NCBI RefSeq assembly: GCF_024323335.1
Contig: NC_066579.1
Location: 1,708,501 to 1,772,500, forward strand
Length of the DNA stretch: 64,000 bases
Direction of reading: 5' to 3'
DNA from: Lathyrus oleraceus
Taxonomy: Eukaryota; Streptophyta; Magnoliopsida; Fabales; Fabaceae
This document shows, one piece after another, positions 45,674 to 57,300 of the stretch. The position numbers were made by a program, and so were the translations under genes. Every line of letters starts with the position of its first letter. The stretch's first letter is position 1. Below the pieces are notes generated by a model. The model had not been told where the DNA came from, made no database searches, and saw only the letters and a program-made list of their open reading frames with translations.

Positions 45674-48600
45674 TGTCGTACCTCGAAAAATATGATCTTG
45701 CGAAAAGCGTATCGCACGCTCATGAAAAAAAATCGAACAGAGTCGCCACCGAACTTTATTTATTCCAATGAAGGATTAGGAAAATATCGATAAAACCTTT
45801 GAAAAGAACATAGTCGTCACAACCATATTTGGGTTTGGGAGTCGGTTATGCAAGGGGAATGTATTAGCACCCCTCACGTCCGTTGTACTCAACGAGAAAC
45901 TTTTAGTTTAACTTGCGATTGGATGTTATCTAATGTTATTTGTTTTCTTTGAATTATTAAAAGTGTAAAGAGAAAAAGAAAAAGGTTCGCAAAAAGTTTT
46001 TTTATTATTGTGCCTAACAAAATTGAAGGTCTTGCTCCTATGTATCTCCGGGTGCGATGGAGAACTCAAGGCATAAGTAGTTATGGGTAGAAATTTTCTG
46101 TTTGTTGGTCGATTTTAGCAAAAGCTACTTTGTATTAATCGACATAAAATAATTTTTTACCCAAAATAGGTTAGGAGCATATGTTTTCATCACATTGAAT
46201 GAATTTATACATATCAATATTCACAAGAAAACATCATTTATCTCAACTCAATGATTATGGATGAAGCATTTCTTTGAATCACATTAAGACTAAATGTCTT
46301 TCATTTTAGAAAATGTACTTAAGATTAATCACACGGCAACGAGAAAAGAGTTTGATTTGTTGAATGTATTTTATAGGTGAATGATGAATTCTCGATGAGA
46401 ACGGGATATAAGCCTCGGGATCAATCATTTGGGGTTCCACCGGAATGCTAGATTCCAACATTCCATTTTTATTCAAGGTTAATTAACAAAATTGTTTGAT
46501 GGACAATGAACACTCAATAAGAATAAGACACGTGTCTCAGAACCAATTGTTCAAAGAGTTATGCCAGAATGCTAGATCCTAAGACCATTTTTTGTCCAAG
46601 TTAATAAGTGTTTTAAGAGTGAAAGAAAAAAATAAATGGTTAACCCAAAACATGTGACTCGAGACCAATCATTCGAGGGTTATGCTGGAATGCTAGATTC
46701 CAACAGTCCTTTTCTTTCGTGTTTGTTTAGAAAAAAGTTTTAACATTGTGTTTGATTTGGTTTTAAAATTGGTCGGAAGTTAGTTGAAAATGGTTTTGAA
46801 AATAGTTTGAGTTTAGTTGAAAACTATCTCGATATTGATCAAGAGTTCATTATAAGAAGGCCTAAGAGTAAGCCATGAGACTGAACACCAACTGAAATAA
46901 AAAGAAACTGAATTCATCTCTAAGCTAACTCAGGGTGGATTAATGTAATAATCACTCTTATAAGAAGCCGAGAAACCGAATATATGCATCCAAACAGTTC
47001 TCAAAAGTTAAATAGGATTTAACTCTGAAATCGCAATGCAATAAAATGCAACAGCAACCAAAATATTTTACATCGCCATATGAACATGGATAGAGATAAC
47101 CTAATTAAATCAACCAAGCACATGAAAGATCGATTGAAAAATATGTCATGTAATTTACTTAAAAAAACAAATAATTATTTAAAGCTTAGTCAACTAATCA
47201 AGTCAAAATAAATAAGCATTTAATTAATTAAAGTAATCAACTAATCAATTAACAAAATAATCAACTAATTAACTACTTATTTAAATAATACAATGCAAGT
47301 AAATAATAAAAATAAAGAGAAATGACAATGGGTGTATGACATGGGGTGCTATCAAGCTATTGATTTGGGGCCTAACCCCAAACAAAATAAAAACTAAACT
47401 AAAACTTTAGAAAAAATAAGAAATAAATAAATAAAGAAGTACAAAAGTAGTAAGGGTCTGCCCCTCACTTTGCTATGTCTCAACTTATTATTATTTTTAG
47501 TTATGTCCACATGTGGCCATCCCTCATCAAAATCAATTAAAAAAACAAGAGGAAAGGAGAGAAGTAAATGTGTTTCAACAAAGACCAGAGAAAAAAAAGA
47601 AGACAAAATCCTCTTCTCTCTCGCGTAATCTCACATTTCTCTCAGCTTTCCAACACAACAAAAACATACAAACATGGGGACGGGCGACATCAGTGGCGGG
47701 TTGAGTTTTCCAAGAAAACTTCACATGGTTGTAGTTATTGCTAGTTGATAACAAGAGCAAATATTCTCATGTATATTTTTTATATACTTTGTTTCTTCCT
47801 CACCCTTCAAGATCCAAATAAACTAAGAAAGAGGGGTGAGTGTAGTTTTTTAGTGTGTGGTAGAAGGTGATGTTACAATTTTTGTGTTGGTTAGAAGCGT
47901 GAGTATGTATTATGAAATGTAAAGTGTTGTTGTTGTTTTTCATGAAAAAGGGATCAGTATGTTGGTAGTGGTTTCATGTGATAGAGAGGTTATGAAGTGA
48001 GGAGAATGAAATTGATGGATTTTTGGTTGTTATGAGAGTGAAATATGAGATTTGTGTGGTTATGTTGTGAGGAAAAGATTATGAAATTTGGAGTTTGATT
48101 GTTTTGTGAGGTTGAAGTTAATGTTTAATGGTAGCGGTTTGGATTTTTCATGAAATAAAGAGAAGTAGTTTCAAGGATGGACATTTGAATGGAGGTTGTA
48201 GTTTGGTGTAGATTGTGTAGATTAGTGAAGAAGGTGAAAAAGATGAGTGATTTATTATGTTTGAAGGGTATAAGGGAGAAGAGGATGAATATGATAGTAG
48301 TGTGGTAAAAAAATTGAGAAGGTAAAGATGTAATGCTTATGGTGGAAATGTTGTGTTGTGTGAAGAAAAGAAAAAAAATTCAGTAGTGAAAAGAGGAATA
48401 AGTTGATAAGGGTGAATGAGTGATAATGTGATTTGATATGAGGTATGTTAAAAAATGAATGTGTAGTGTATCAATGTTCACGTGAAGGTCAAACACAAAA
48501 ACACCTCATTTCCCTTTTTTATTCTTAATTTTTTGCAATCAGAGTCTTAAATGGATGATTGAAAACAGGTGGCTTGGTTATGAGTCTCTGTCATTTGGCC

Positions 48601-49254
48601 ATTCACACTATAATATACAACATGGTAGTAGGGTTTTTGAAATTAATAAAACGTCTAAAACACCCTTGGATATTTTTCTAAGATATTTTTGGATCAAGAT
48701 AAGATCAAAGAGTACAAATCAATTTTTCAATAAAAATAAATAAAAATGAAATTGATTAATTATTTGTCTCTATTTTTTTTAATGTTTATTTTGATTAAAA
48801 AACCAAAATAAGAGGGAAAAAATGAATAAAAAATCAAGCGTAAAAATGCTTGAAAAAAAGAAACTAGATGCACCAAAATGGGCAACACAATGAAATTGGA
48901 CTTATGTTTCAATGAAATTGAGAAATAAAAACTGATAGGTTAAAAGGCTCAAACTGTTCAAATTTCGACTGAAAAAGTAGTTGAAAAAATAAAACGAGCA
49001 CTCCAGGTTAAACGACGTAAATCGTAGATCAATAAAATTGACGTCTGCAAGGTCGAATTTGAAATTTTTCGCCCATTAATTTCATGTACATTTGAGAATC
49101 AGTTCGACTGGTCCGTCTGTAGATCCGAAAATTTATTTTGGTTGTCATTTTAGGCATGGTGCATGATGAAATACATGTCATGCTATGTAGATGATGTGAA
49201 TGTCTTGATGCATGCATCTGTTTATTGAATAAGGAGCAAAATTGGGGTATGCTA
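45674..49254 (-). repeat. 5' LTR of element B
   Basis: Minus-strand start TAGCATACCCCAATT (49254; the other copy has TGTCATACC) and end GGTACGACA (45674). The LTR-end module lies at 45674-46070: stem CTCC/GGAG (46046-46062) next to TACATAGG, the CGTTG-AGTA-CAACG hairpin (45881-45894), the GGGGTGCTAATACATTCCCC block, GGAATAAATAAA and TGGCGACTC (45740-45748). No genes inside. Confidence 0.85.
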
Positions 49255-49259
49255 GATAT
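49255..49259. repeat. Target site duplication of element B (right copy)
   Basis: GATAT, identical to 6585-6589. Confidence 0.9.
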
Positions 49260-49424
49260 AAAAAAATTGGATCTTATAGGCTATTCAATCCAAGATTGGA
49301 GACTGTTCGATTGGTGGTAGCCTTGACATGCAAGCAAGGCTGGTCGACATTTCACTTAGGTTTGAAATCAGTATTTTTGATTGGTCCTCTAGATGAAGAA
49401 GTAACCGAAGAAGAAAAACTTATC

Positions 49425-49437
<13 letters not shown>
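49255..49437 (+). pseudogene. copia A, right fragment (integrase end and RT piece)
   Basis: Starts with the GATAT duplication and continues the copia frame: an SYRLFNP-like motif that follows LVGY in copia integrases, then directly an RT piece (GWSTFHLGLKSVFLIGPLDEEV, where copia RT has LDVKSAFLNG). The segment normally between these is missing, so A had an internal deletion. It ends in a GAGA microsatellite (49427-49455). Confidence 0.7.

Positions 49438-49455
<18 letters not shown>
49427..49455. repeat. (GA)n microsatellite
   Basis: Uninterrupted GAGA tract inside the copia A remnant. Confidence 0.95.
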
Positions 49456-49459
<4 letters not shown>

Positions 49460-49599
49460 AAATTTAGTGAAAGTTAAGTATTTTTTTCATTTTAGAGTGA
49501 TTTTTAATTATGTGTTAATTTTTTATTTAAAACTATTATTTTACTTATACAACAATACTTAAAAATGTAGCTAACCAACTAAAGGACAAAACAAATTTT

Positions 49600-49800
49600 A
49601 CAACTCTATAGCCAGTTACACCAAACCTGTAATCGGTTATAGAAAGCTATTGACTTCAAAATACATAAAATTTGAGTGTGGTAACCAGTTACATTAAAAT
49701 TGTAACTGGTTATAGGATGCTTCTATTTGATTCTGATTGTTGCTAAATGGGTGGTAATCGATTACACTCCTACTATAACCAGTTATAGTAACTTAAAGTA
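49600..49800. repeat. Cluster of GTAAYYRRTTAC-type palindromes
   Basis: Repeated inverted phrases: AGCCAGTTACACC, CTGTAATCGGTTATAG, GTAACCAGTTACA, TTGTAACTGGTTATAG, GGTAATCGATTACAC and ATAACCAGTTATAG. Spacing is irregular. It lies near the 3' end of copia remnant F. Confidence 0.8.
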
Positions 49801-50103
49801 CACTACTTTCACGATGCACCACTTCAATTCAAGTCCTTCTAGTATTTCATACTCATGTCCTTCTTCAAACTTATGAAAACCTCAATAGTTACTCCTTTGG
49901 TAAGCAAATCGGTCAATTGATCTTCACTTTTGCAATACCCCAACTTCTACTTTTCTTTACTCACAAGTTCTCTCGAGTAGTAAAATCTCATACTTATCTA
50001 CTTGCTTATCTCATGTGCAAAGTGACAACTTCATACTCTACTTGAATAACTCCTTCCTCAAATTCATCAATCATATAACTTGACACACACATATAGGCTC
50101 TGT

Positions 50104-50694
50104 TAGGGGTGGAAAAACGAGTCGCTCACCCTTAAGCCCGCCAAAAAATTAGGGTAGAGGGGGGGGGGGGGGGGGGGGGGGAAGCCTAGCAAGTGAAATT
50201 AGACTTAAAAATCTAGCCCGCTCCGCCAAGGAGACAGGTTGGTGGGCGGAGGGCTTGCCCGCCAATTTTGTTATTTTTATTTTTTTTTTCATTTTTTAAT
50301 AGATTAATAGGCTTATTTTTATATTTCAATTAGATTTTTCACTTTTTTTTAGAATATTTTTTGTGAAGTATCTTTTTTTTAACAAATTTTACTTTAAAAA
50401 ATATTGCATATATTCAAAAATTTATGTATAAAATAAAATCATCAACAAGTATTCCAAAACTATAGTTCAAGTATTAAATTTCAACCAACCAAAAAAAATA
50501 TTTTGAGTGCTTGATAACTAGGTTGGCGGGCAGGCGGGCCAACCCGCACCTTTTTTTGGCGAGCTTAAGACGGGGCGAGCTTAAAGTAGGGTGGGATGAT
50601 AGGGTATGCGGGCACAAAATCCCAACCCAACCCGCCATATTTTGGTAGGTGTGTGGGTCATCCCGACAAGCCACAACCTATTTTTCCACCCCTA
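50104..50694. mobile_element. Non-autonomous hAT-like element G (MITE-like), inside F
   Basis: Terminal inverted repeats TAGGGGTGGAAAAA at 50104 and its complement ending at 50694. Inside are repeated GCGGGC / CCCGCC phrases (GGCGGGCAGGCGGGCC) and AT-rich DNA, no coding. TIR and size (591 bp) fit a hAT-type element. The 8-bp flanks (GGCTCTGT, GACATTGC) are not a clear duplication, so this is tentative. Confidence 0.6.
50159..50181. repeat. Poly(G) tract of 23
   Basis: Twenty-three consecutive G's inside element G. Its exact length is likely to be unreliable in sequencing. Confidence 0.9.
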
Positions 50695-51464
50695 GACATT
50701 GCAATGTACTCGGTCTCACAAAAAGAGAGCACCACAACCGGTTCGTTCTTAGAACTCCAAGAGATTGATGTTTCTCCATACATAAAGATGTATCCACTTG
50801 TGGATTATTTGTCATCTTTATCTCCACACTAGTTTGGGCATGTATAACCAAGCAATTTGCACTTTATACCTTTACTTGTTGCAAGAAATAGAAATCTGGA
50901 GCCAATCAAACATTTGACGTATCTTAGAATTCTATTGACTGCTTCAAAGCATGATGTTTTTGGCTTCCCCGTGAATCTTATCACAATGCCAATAGTATAA
51001 GGCAAGCTCGGTCTCGTATTGCATAATTAACACAATAATCCAATCAGCCTCCTGTACTACATTAAATTAATATCTTGTTTTACTTTATTTTTTTAACAGC
51101 TGAAATATTGGCTCTGCGAGGGTAATTGCCACATTACAATGCTCCAATTCAAACTTCTTCAATATCTCAAGAGATTACCTCCTTTGATTCATGAGCATCC
51201 ACTTTTTGGACTTTGAAAATCAATGTCGAGGAAATATGGCATAAGACCAAAGTCGATCATTTCAAACTCCTTCATTAAATCACCCTTGTCATTTAGTTCA
51301 TTATTTGAGGAAAGCCCACAATCTTGTAGTTTTGCGGGCATGCATATTTTCCTCGTTGATCTTCTCACATTTTCTTCAACTTGAACTTTACCGACTGCAT
51401 TTTTTACATTTTCAAACACTGCATAAATAGTTACAACGCTGTTGTAATTAAACTCAAGATGTTG

Positions 51465-52300
51465 CTAGTCCTTGGATTCATCAAAACTTGCATCCTTACG
51501 GATTATGATTCTTTTGTTGACTGCATCATAGAGTTTGTAGCCATCTGAGTGATACCAAACAAGTATCATTTTCTCTCCCTCATCATTTAGCTTTTTTCTT
51601 AGTTGATCTGAAACAAGTTTATATACAACCGAACCAAATACCACCAAGTGACTCATATTTGACTTGAATTCAAACCAAGATACTTTGGGTGTAATATTTT
51701 TCAGCTTCTTTGTTAGACACCTATTCAAGAAATATGTTGATATGGACACCGTTTTTCCCCATAACTCTTTTTGGAAGTTCTTCCATTTCAACATGCTTTT
51801 GACAATGATCATAATCGATCGGTTCTTCCTCTCGATGACTCCATTTTGTTGAGGCGTATAAGGTGTAACTACTTATGTAAAATTCCCTCTTGATCGTAAA
51901 ATTTCCCAAAATCATTTGAGACATATTCACCTCCACCATTTATTTTTAGAGTTTTTATTTTGTGATCACTTTGTCTTTCTACCATGGATTTGAACTTCTT
52001 GAATACTTCAGAACCTCATCTTTTCTTTTGATCATGTAAATCCATAATTTTCTTCTAAAATCATCAAGGAAGGTAACAAAGTACCTATTTCCTTCGATTG
52101 AGCCAACTTGCATCAGTCCAAAAACGTCCAAATCCACCACCTAAAGATGACACTTGGTTATGCATCCTACATCTTTGTTAAAACTTACTCGGTATTGTTT
52201 GGCCTACATACACTCTTCCATACTTCAATTGGCATGTTAATCACTAGAATCCCCATAACCATGTTATTTTTTTCATGGCATTAAGGTCCTTGAAATTCAA
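51465..52300 (-). pseudogene. copia F integrase (broken)
   Basis: Readable in several frames from about 52300 down to 51465: pre-integrase GHLNFKDL, integrase core with GGGEYVSNDF and NGVIERKNRSIM (catalytic Glu kept), then the C-terminal LWGKTVSISTYFLNRCLTKKLKN and MILVWYHSDGYKLYD. Stops and frameshifts are numerous before 51900. Confidence 0.75.
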
Positions 52301-52917
52301 ATGCCCAAGTGTCGTTCCTCAATTTTGTCCAGGCATTTTTAATTCATCTGATACAAGTCCATTTGTCAAGTTTTTCATTTTTATCCATATGCATTTTTAT
52401 CATCAAATAAAGTCACCATAATCATACATATATGCATTATAGTAAAAAAATCAATATAAAGTCAATATTTTACATGTTGAAGAAATTGACTAAAATTGCA
52501 TTTTTTTCATTATGCATTTTAAAAAATAAATTCATGATCATTTGATTTATCATCAAAATATCCATTTGAATCTTATTATTCATTTTCATGCATCATAAAA
52601 CAAAAATCAATATTTCTAGAAGGTCCAAAATATCTCTCATTTATTAAATCATTATTCCATGCATATATTACATCATTATTTCATGCATATATTACATCAT
52701 TATTCACCATTTAATTAAATAAGTTTCTAGAAGACACTCACACTCTTTGCATTTCTTTTTTTCATAATTCCTAAACTAACATTTCTAGAGCCTATAAAGA
52801 AACCCCATTTCATTCACAAATCACACCAAGAATCACTCACAAGAACAAACCAAAACTTTGCCCAAATTTCTCTCCAATTTTTCAAGTCACATTTTATTCT
52901 TCTTTATTTAGGCAAAC

Positions 52918-53375
52918 TTTTAATTTGTGTATTTAATTTGCTTTGCATTATTATTCTTGCTACACTTAATTAGAACCTTAATCATCACCATTTTGCATGA
53001 AAGTTTCATTGATTCAAAACAAGAATTTAAAGTGTTCTTGAAACTACATGAGAAAAAGTGATTAAATATGATTTAATTTTCGTTTATTTAATTTTATTTG
53101 CATTATTATTCTTGCTACACTTAATTAGTAACTTAATCATCACCATTTTGCATGGAAACTCCATTGATTCAAAATCAAGAGTTTAAAGTGTTTTGAACCT
53201 CCATGAGCAAAAATGATTAAATGTGATTTAAATTTCATTTATTTAATTTTCTTTGCATTATTATTCTTGCTGCACTTAATTAGTATATTAATCGCCACTA
53301 TTTTGTATGAAAACTCCATTGATTCAAAATCAAGAGTTTAAAGTGTTTTTGAACCTCCATGAAAAAAATGTAAAA
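52918..53375. repeat. 155-bp tandem repeat, three copies
   Basis: The phrase GCATTATTATTCTTGCT starts at 52945, 53100 and 53255, exactly 155 bases apart, each followed by TTAATTAG and ATTTTG..TG..A phrases and AAAGTGTT. Copies are similar but not identical. Confidence 0.9.
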
Positions 53376-54075
53376 TGCAAATTGATGCTTGTTTTACATA
53401 AATAATGTATCCAACAACTTCCCAACATCACCCCAAGCATGAATTCATATTTTGTTTGTCACGAGAGTGGATAAAATGATTGAATCAAGCAAATATATGT
53501 TGTTGTATTTTTATTGACTTTCAAATTTCATTCTTGTTTATTTGTTGATTTTGAACATACCATTGTGTTTCTGAGATCGAGTAGATAAATTTTCATATTT
53601 ATTTTCTTAATTCCATGAATAATCGAGAAAGTTATTGTGTTTTTACGTTTTTGTTGGAATCTTTTTCTTCCATTTTTGTTACTACGGAAATAGTAACCAA
53701 ATATGGGGTTAAGGAATATGAAGTTTCCCCACACCCCATGATTGCTCAGTACACCCCTATGGGCCCCCCCTCCTTTGGTCCTAGAGCATTTTCCTAGTTA
53801 CACCCTGAATTTTCAGTCTGTTTTTGTCTTTTGTATATTTTTTATTTATTGTTTTCTTATTCTTTCTTTCTTTCTTTATTTTTGTATTTTCTTTTATTTC
53901 CTTTTTTTTTCACTTATTATATTGATAGTGTATCCACTCTCTTTTATTATTTATTATTATTATTATTGTTTTATTTTAGTTTATTTTATTTATTTTAATT
54001 GATACATGATTGGTAATTCAAAACGATAAAATTATTTTTAAAAATAACCTTTCAAAAATACTAAAATCAAATGTG

Positions 54076-54312
54076 CTTGATCAACATCAAGTATATTTTT
54101 CAAAGTCACACAAAAACCTTTCCAAACCAAAATCAATCTCTTAATATCCATTAACCTTCACAAATAAAATAAAATCAACTCATTCCACAATCATTTTCAA
54201 AATCGACTTGGTTAACACCAAGCCCTTTTCTTTAATAAGTACCTCATATCATTTCAAATGTTTCACAAATTATTTTCATACTAACGCGAATAAACCCTTG
54301 ATCAACATCAAG
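54076..54312. repeat. Three related hairpins CTTGRT-YAAC-AYCAAG
   Basis: 54076-54091 CTTGAT CAAC ATCAAG; 54207-54222 CTTGGT TAAC ACCAAG; 54297-54312 CTTGAT CAAC ATCAAG. The middle copy changes an A-T pair to G-C on both arms. Neighbouring sequence is not otherwise strongly repeated. Confidence 0.75.
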
Positions 54313-54399
54313 TTTCTTTTTCGCTTATTCGTAGCTTTGAAAAAATTCAATGGCATAAGACCAAAGTTTCTAATCATTAAATACAGAGTCTAAATTTGA

Positions 54400-57300
54400 A
54401 ATCACAAGCAAAGAAAGGTTTTTGAAGAGAGAGATTTTGAAATTTAAGAAGTGGGAGGAGATAAAGAGGTCACCCTAAGCATAAATTTAAAAGTTAAAGG
54501 TTGAAAAGATCTGACCAATGAGATGCAATCCAACAGACAAGAATGTCATATAGAAACCCATTTCCCTTTGGACTTTAATCAAGCAATAATCAAATAAGCA
54601 ATGAGCAATATCCAGACATCATGAAGATCAAGGCATCAAATAATGATGGCCACATCCAAGCAAGCAATTCAATAGCTAATAATCTTCATTGCCTTCCCAT
54701 GTATCAGATGAAATATTCCTTGGTCAACTTAGAACAAAACATCAGACACAAGATCAAAATAACAATTAAGCATAGAGACAAAGTAGCAGATGAACCCAAG
54801 AAATTCTCAAGTCTTGCATCAGATGAAAGCACAATTCAAAGATAGCTTAGTCTCAAATATTGGCATTGGCCAAGTCCTTTAGCACATGGAATGTTGCCCA
54901 ATTCTAAGTCCAAAGCTCAGATAAAATCCAACAGTCCACCAAATGTTTTTTAGGGTTTTTGTTGTTATTATGTGTTTTATGGTACTAAGACCACAAACAA
55001 AACAAAGACACACAAACAATATATACACTCACAAGATATGGCTCAAATAAGCAAAGTGAAAAGGACATAAACATAAACAAGTTATATGAAATGTAAATGG
55101 CAATGAATGATAAAGGACTGAAATTTAAATTGCATAATAGTAAAGGACTTGAAAGTAAAGCAATATGAACAAGAATTAGTCAAATGTTAGTCAAAGGTTA
55201 GTCAAAAGTTAGTGGTATTAGAGGTGATTTTAAATTGATTAAGTCATTCTTTGGAGAACACTCAACCATTCATTCACAAGTATGAATCCTTAAACCAAGA
55301 AATCTTCCATGAGAAGGGCTCCAACTTAGATAATTCAACAAGTATGCCAATAGCTCTCATGAAAGGAAAAAAGGTCAAGTCTCCACACAATGCCATGAAG
55401 AATGGGAGACTTACAATCTCACTTACTAGAATGTTATACCTTGAGGGTCAAATTTAGCTCTATGTTAAGCAATCGTAATTGGACTTATGTAGAAGTCACA
55501 ACTATCTGAGGTCGGGCAATAAAAATATAGGTGTTAATGCATGTTAGAGATTTGGCACAAAGAACCAAACTCCTAGAACATACCACACACTTAAAGAAAA
55601 TGGGAAAGACCTATCTCAGTCACACTTGTATTGATTCATATGACACAAAGCCATTGGTGAATCAATTAGCCTTTACACATTAGAGATTTCATTGGTCAAA
55701 TGAGGGAATGGGGAAGAATGGGGATGAAGATGAAGAGGGAGGGGAAGATATAAATACAAATTGATCATGGGAGGAAGTTCATCAAATCAAAACCATCAAT
55801 TTATTTTGGGAGATGAAATGTACATTACGTCAATCCCCTAAATTCAATGGTTTTGATCCAACAAAAGTCATATCAACCTTGTCCAAGGTCCAAATAAAAA
55901 GTCAAATATCACAAGACCATAAAAATGGCTCAACGTAATTTTTAAACATTTAATCAATTAAAAATCAATTTAAAAATGAATTAAAATGCATTTTAATTTG
56001 GTCAAAACCTAAAAATCCCTTTAAAACACCAAAAAAATGGCCAAGGGATTTATCCTAGGTCAAACAAGGTCAAAGGACCTTAGACAAAAAACTTCACTAT
56101 TTTTAAAAAGTCAGAAGTATTTTTAAACAATTAAAAATATGCATAAAAACATTTAATTCATGAAAAATACAAAAATTAATCCAAAAAATAATTTTAATTC
56201 AGAATATGGAAGAGAAAAATATTTAAAGATTTTTGGTGAAAGTCCCATATTTTTTGGATTAAAAATGAAATTTCTATGAATTAAATAAAGTAAGTGGATT
56301 AAATGGAAATTCAGAAAATAAAATGAAATTAAAAAAAAATAAGGGCCGTCAGATCTCCCTAATTAATTGAGGTGGCAAATCTGATGGCCACGCGTGTGAT
56401 GTCCACCAAACGCAATAGTCAAACGCGCTGCAGGAATGGTAATCAGAACCAAGGGACGAGATTAAAACGTTTTGAATGGATCAAAGGGTTGAGAACATGC
56501 CAACACACCATCGGAGCTAGGCTCCGGTCATCTTCTCCGGTGAACCTCACCGAACTGGATGACCACCAACCCTCACCAAAATGAAAAACAAGGATATGAT
56601 TTTAAAGAAAAAAAATGCTCAAGAGCTCGAATCTGGCCTCAATTTTCTCCAATTCCAAGTATATTGAAAGATACAGAGATTTGAATTTTGAGGATCATGA
56701 TCTGAGTTGCTTCGATTTGACCTCAAAGCAACTTAATCTTGTTGCCTACAATGGTAGGACTTCAGCAAACCAACAATCAATCAAAATGGATGAGTAATGA
56801 GGGAGAATAGAAGAAGAAAAGTTTATGAAATCTCACCTTCGAGGAGATTCAAATCAACTTGATATTGCTTCCAAATTGGCTTGGCTTAACTCTAGAAGCT
56901 TGTAGGAGATGACATTGATGATTAAAAAGCTTGGACTTGTGGAGTTTCAATTCCAAAATAGAATGAGAATTGAAAATTGATTTCTCAAGAAATCTTCAAG
57001 ATTATCCTTTAATTGGGGTTTGGGAGACAATGGGGATGAAGCTTGGGCAAGAGGATCCAATTTCTGGTCACCAGGGTCATGTATTTATAGGCTACCAAGT
57101 TCTTTTTACACACTTCCATCAAGAATCCAAAAATAGCAATGATCTTATGCATGCTTGCATGGGTGTGTACAAAGCCTAATCAATGATGCCAAAAGGTCCA
57201 AACTCAATTCCAAATGATGCTGAAACAAAACCAAGGGACCATGCAATGTTGAAATGAAAATTGATTACAAATCTTTCCAAATGGGGCCATGCATTACGCC

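Larger units (their letters stand above)
6590..49254 (-). mobile_element. Ty3/gypsy (Tat-lineage) element B, minus strand, with nested insertions
   Basis: Two related LTRs (6590-10174 and 45674-49254) in direct orientation, flanked by the duplication GATAT. On the minus strand the order is 5' LTR, PBS, leader, gag, 3' region, polypurine tract, 3' LTR. Only about 6 kb of internal sequence belongs to B itself (42250-45673 and 10175-12880); the middle is the inserted LTR C with its own insertions. No protease, RT or integrase of B is seen, so B was non-autonomous or lost pol. The gag type and LTR layout suggest the Tat/Ogre group. Confidence 0.85.
49860..51460 (-). pseudogene. copia F RT end / RNase H remnant
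   Basis: At 51419-51189 a linker (RRSTRKICMPAKLQD) is followed after about 15 residues by FEMIDFGLMPYFLDIDF, which belongs to the C-terminal part of copia RT. The catalytic RT domain between them is missing. Further stretches down to 49860 read as RNase H fragments with many stops; near 50700 an ETEYIAM-like RNase H motif is cut by element G. Confidence 0.65.
49560..52303 (-). mobile_element. Ty1/copia remnant F (minus strand)
   Basis: On the minus strand: GAG-pre-integrase end (GHLNFKDLNAMKK, near 52300), integrase, a remnant of the RT C-terminal part and RNase H, then a non-coding stretch rich in GTAATCGATTAC-like palindromes. The element is interrupted at about 52304 by LTR H and at 50104-50694 by element G. 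Gag and protease are not seen. Confidence 0.75.
52310..54400 (+). mobile_element. LTR H, left part (+)
   Basis: Starts TGTCGTTCCTCAATTTTGTCC inside the copia F pre-integrase region; the start resembles that of LTR C. A CTATAAAG box lies near 52793. It holds a three-copy 155-bp repeat and three related hairpins. The right limit is not clear; it may continue at 58609-59458 on the other side of a minus-strand Ogre LTR. The bases CCCAA occur one base left of 52310 and directly right of 59458, which would fit an eroded duplication. Confidence 0.5.
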
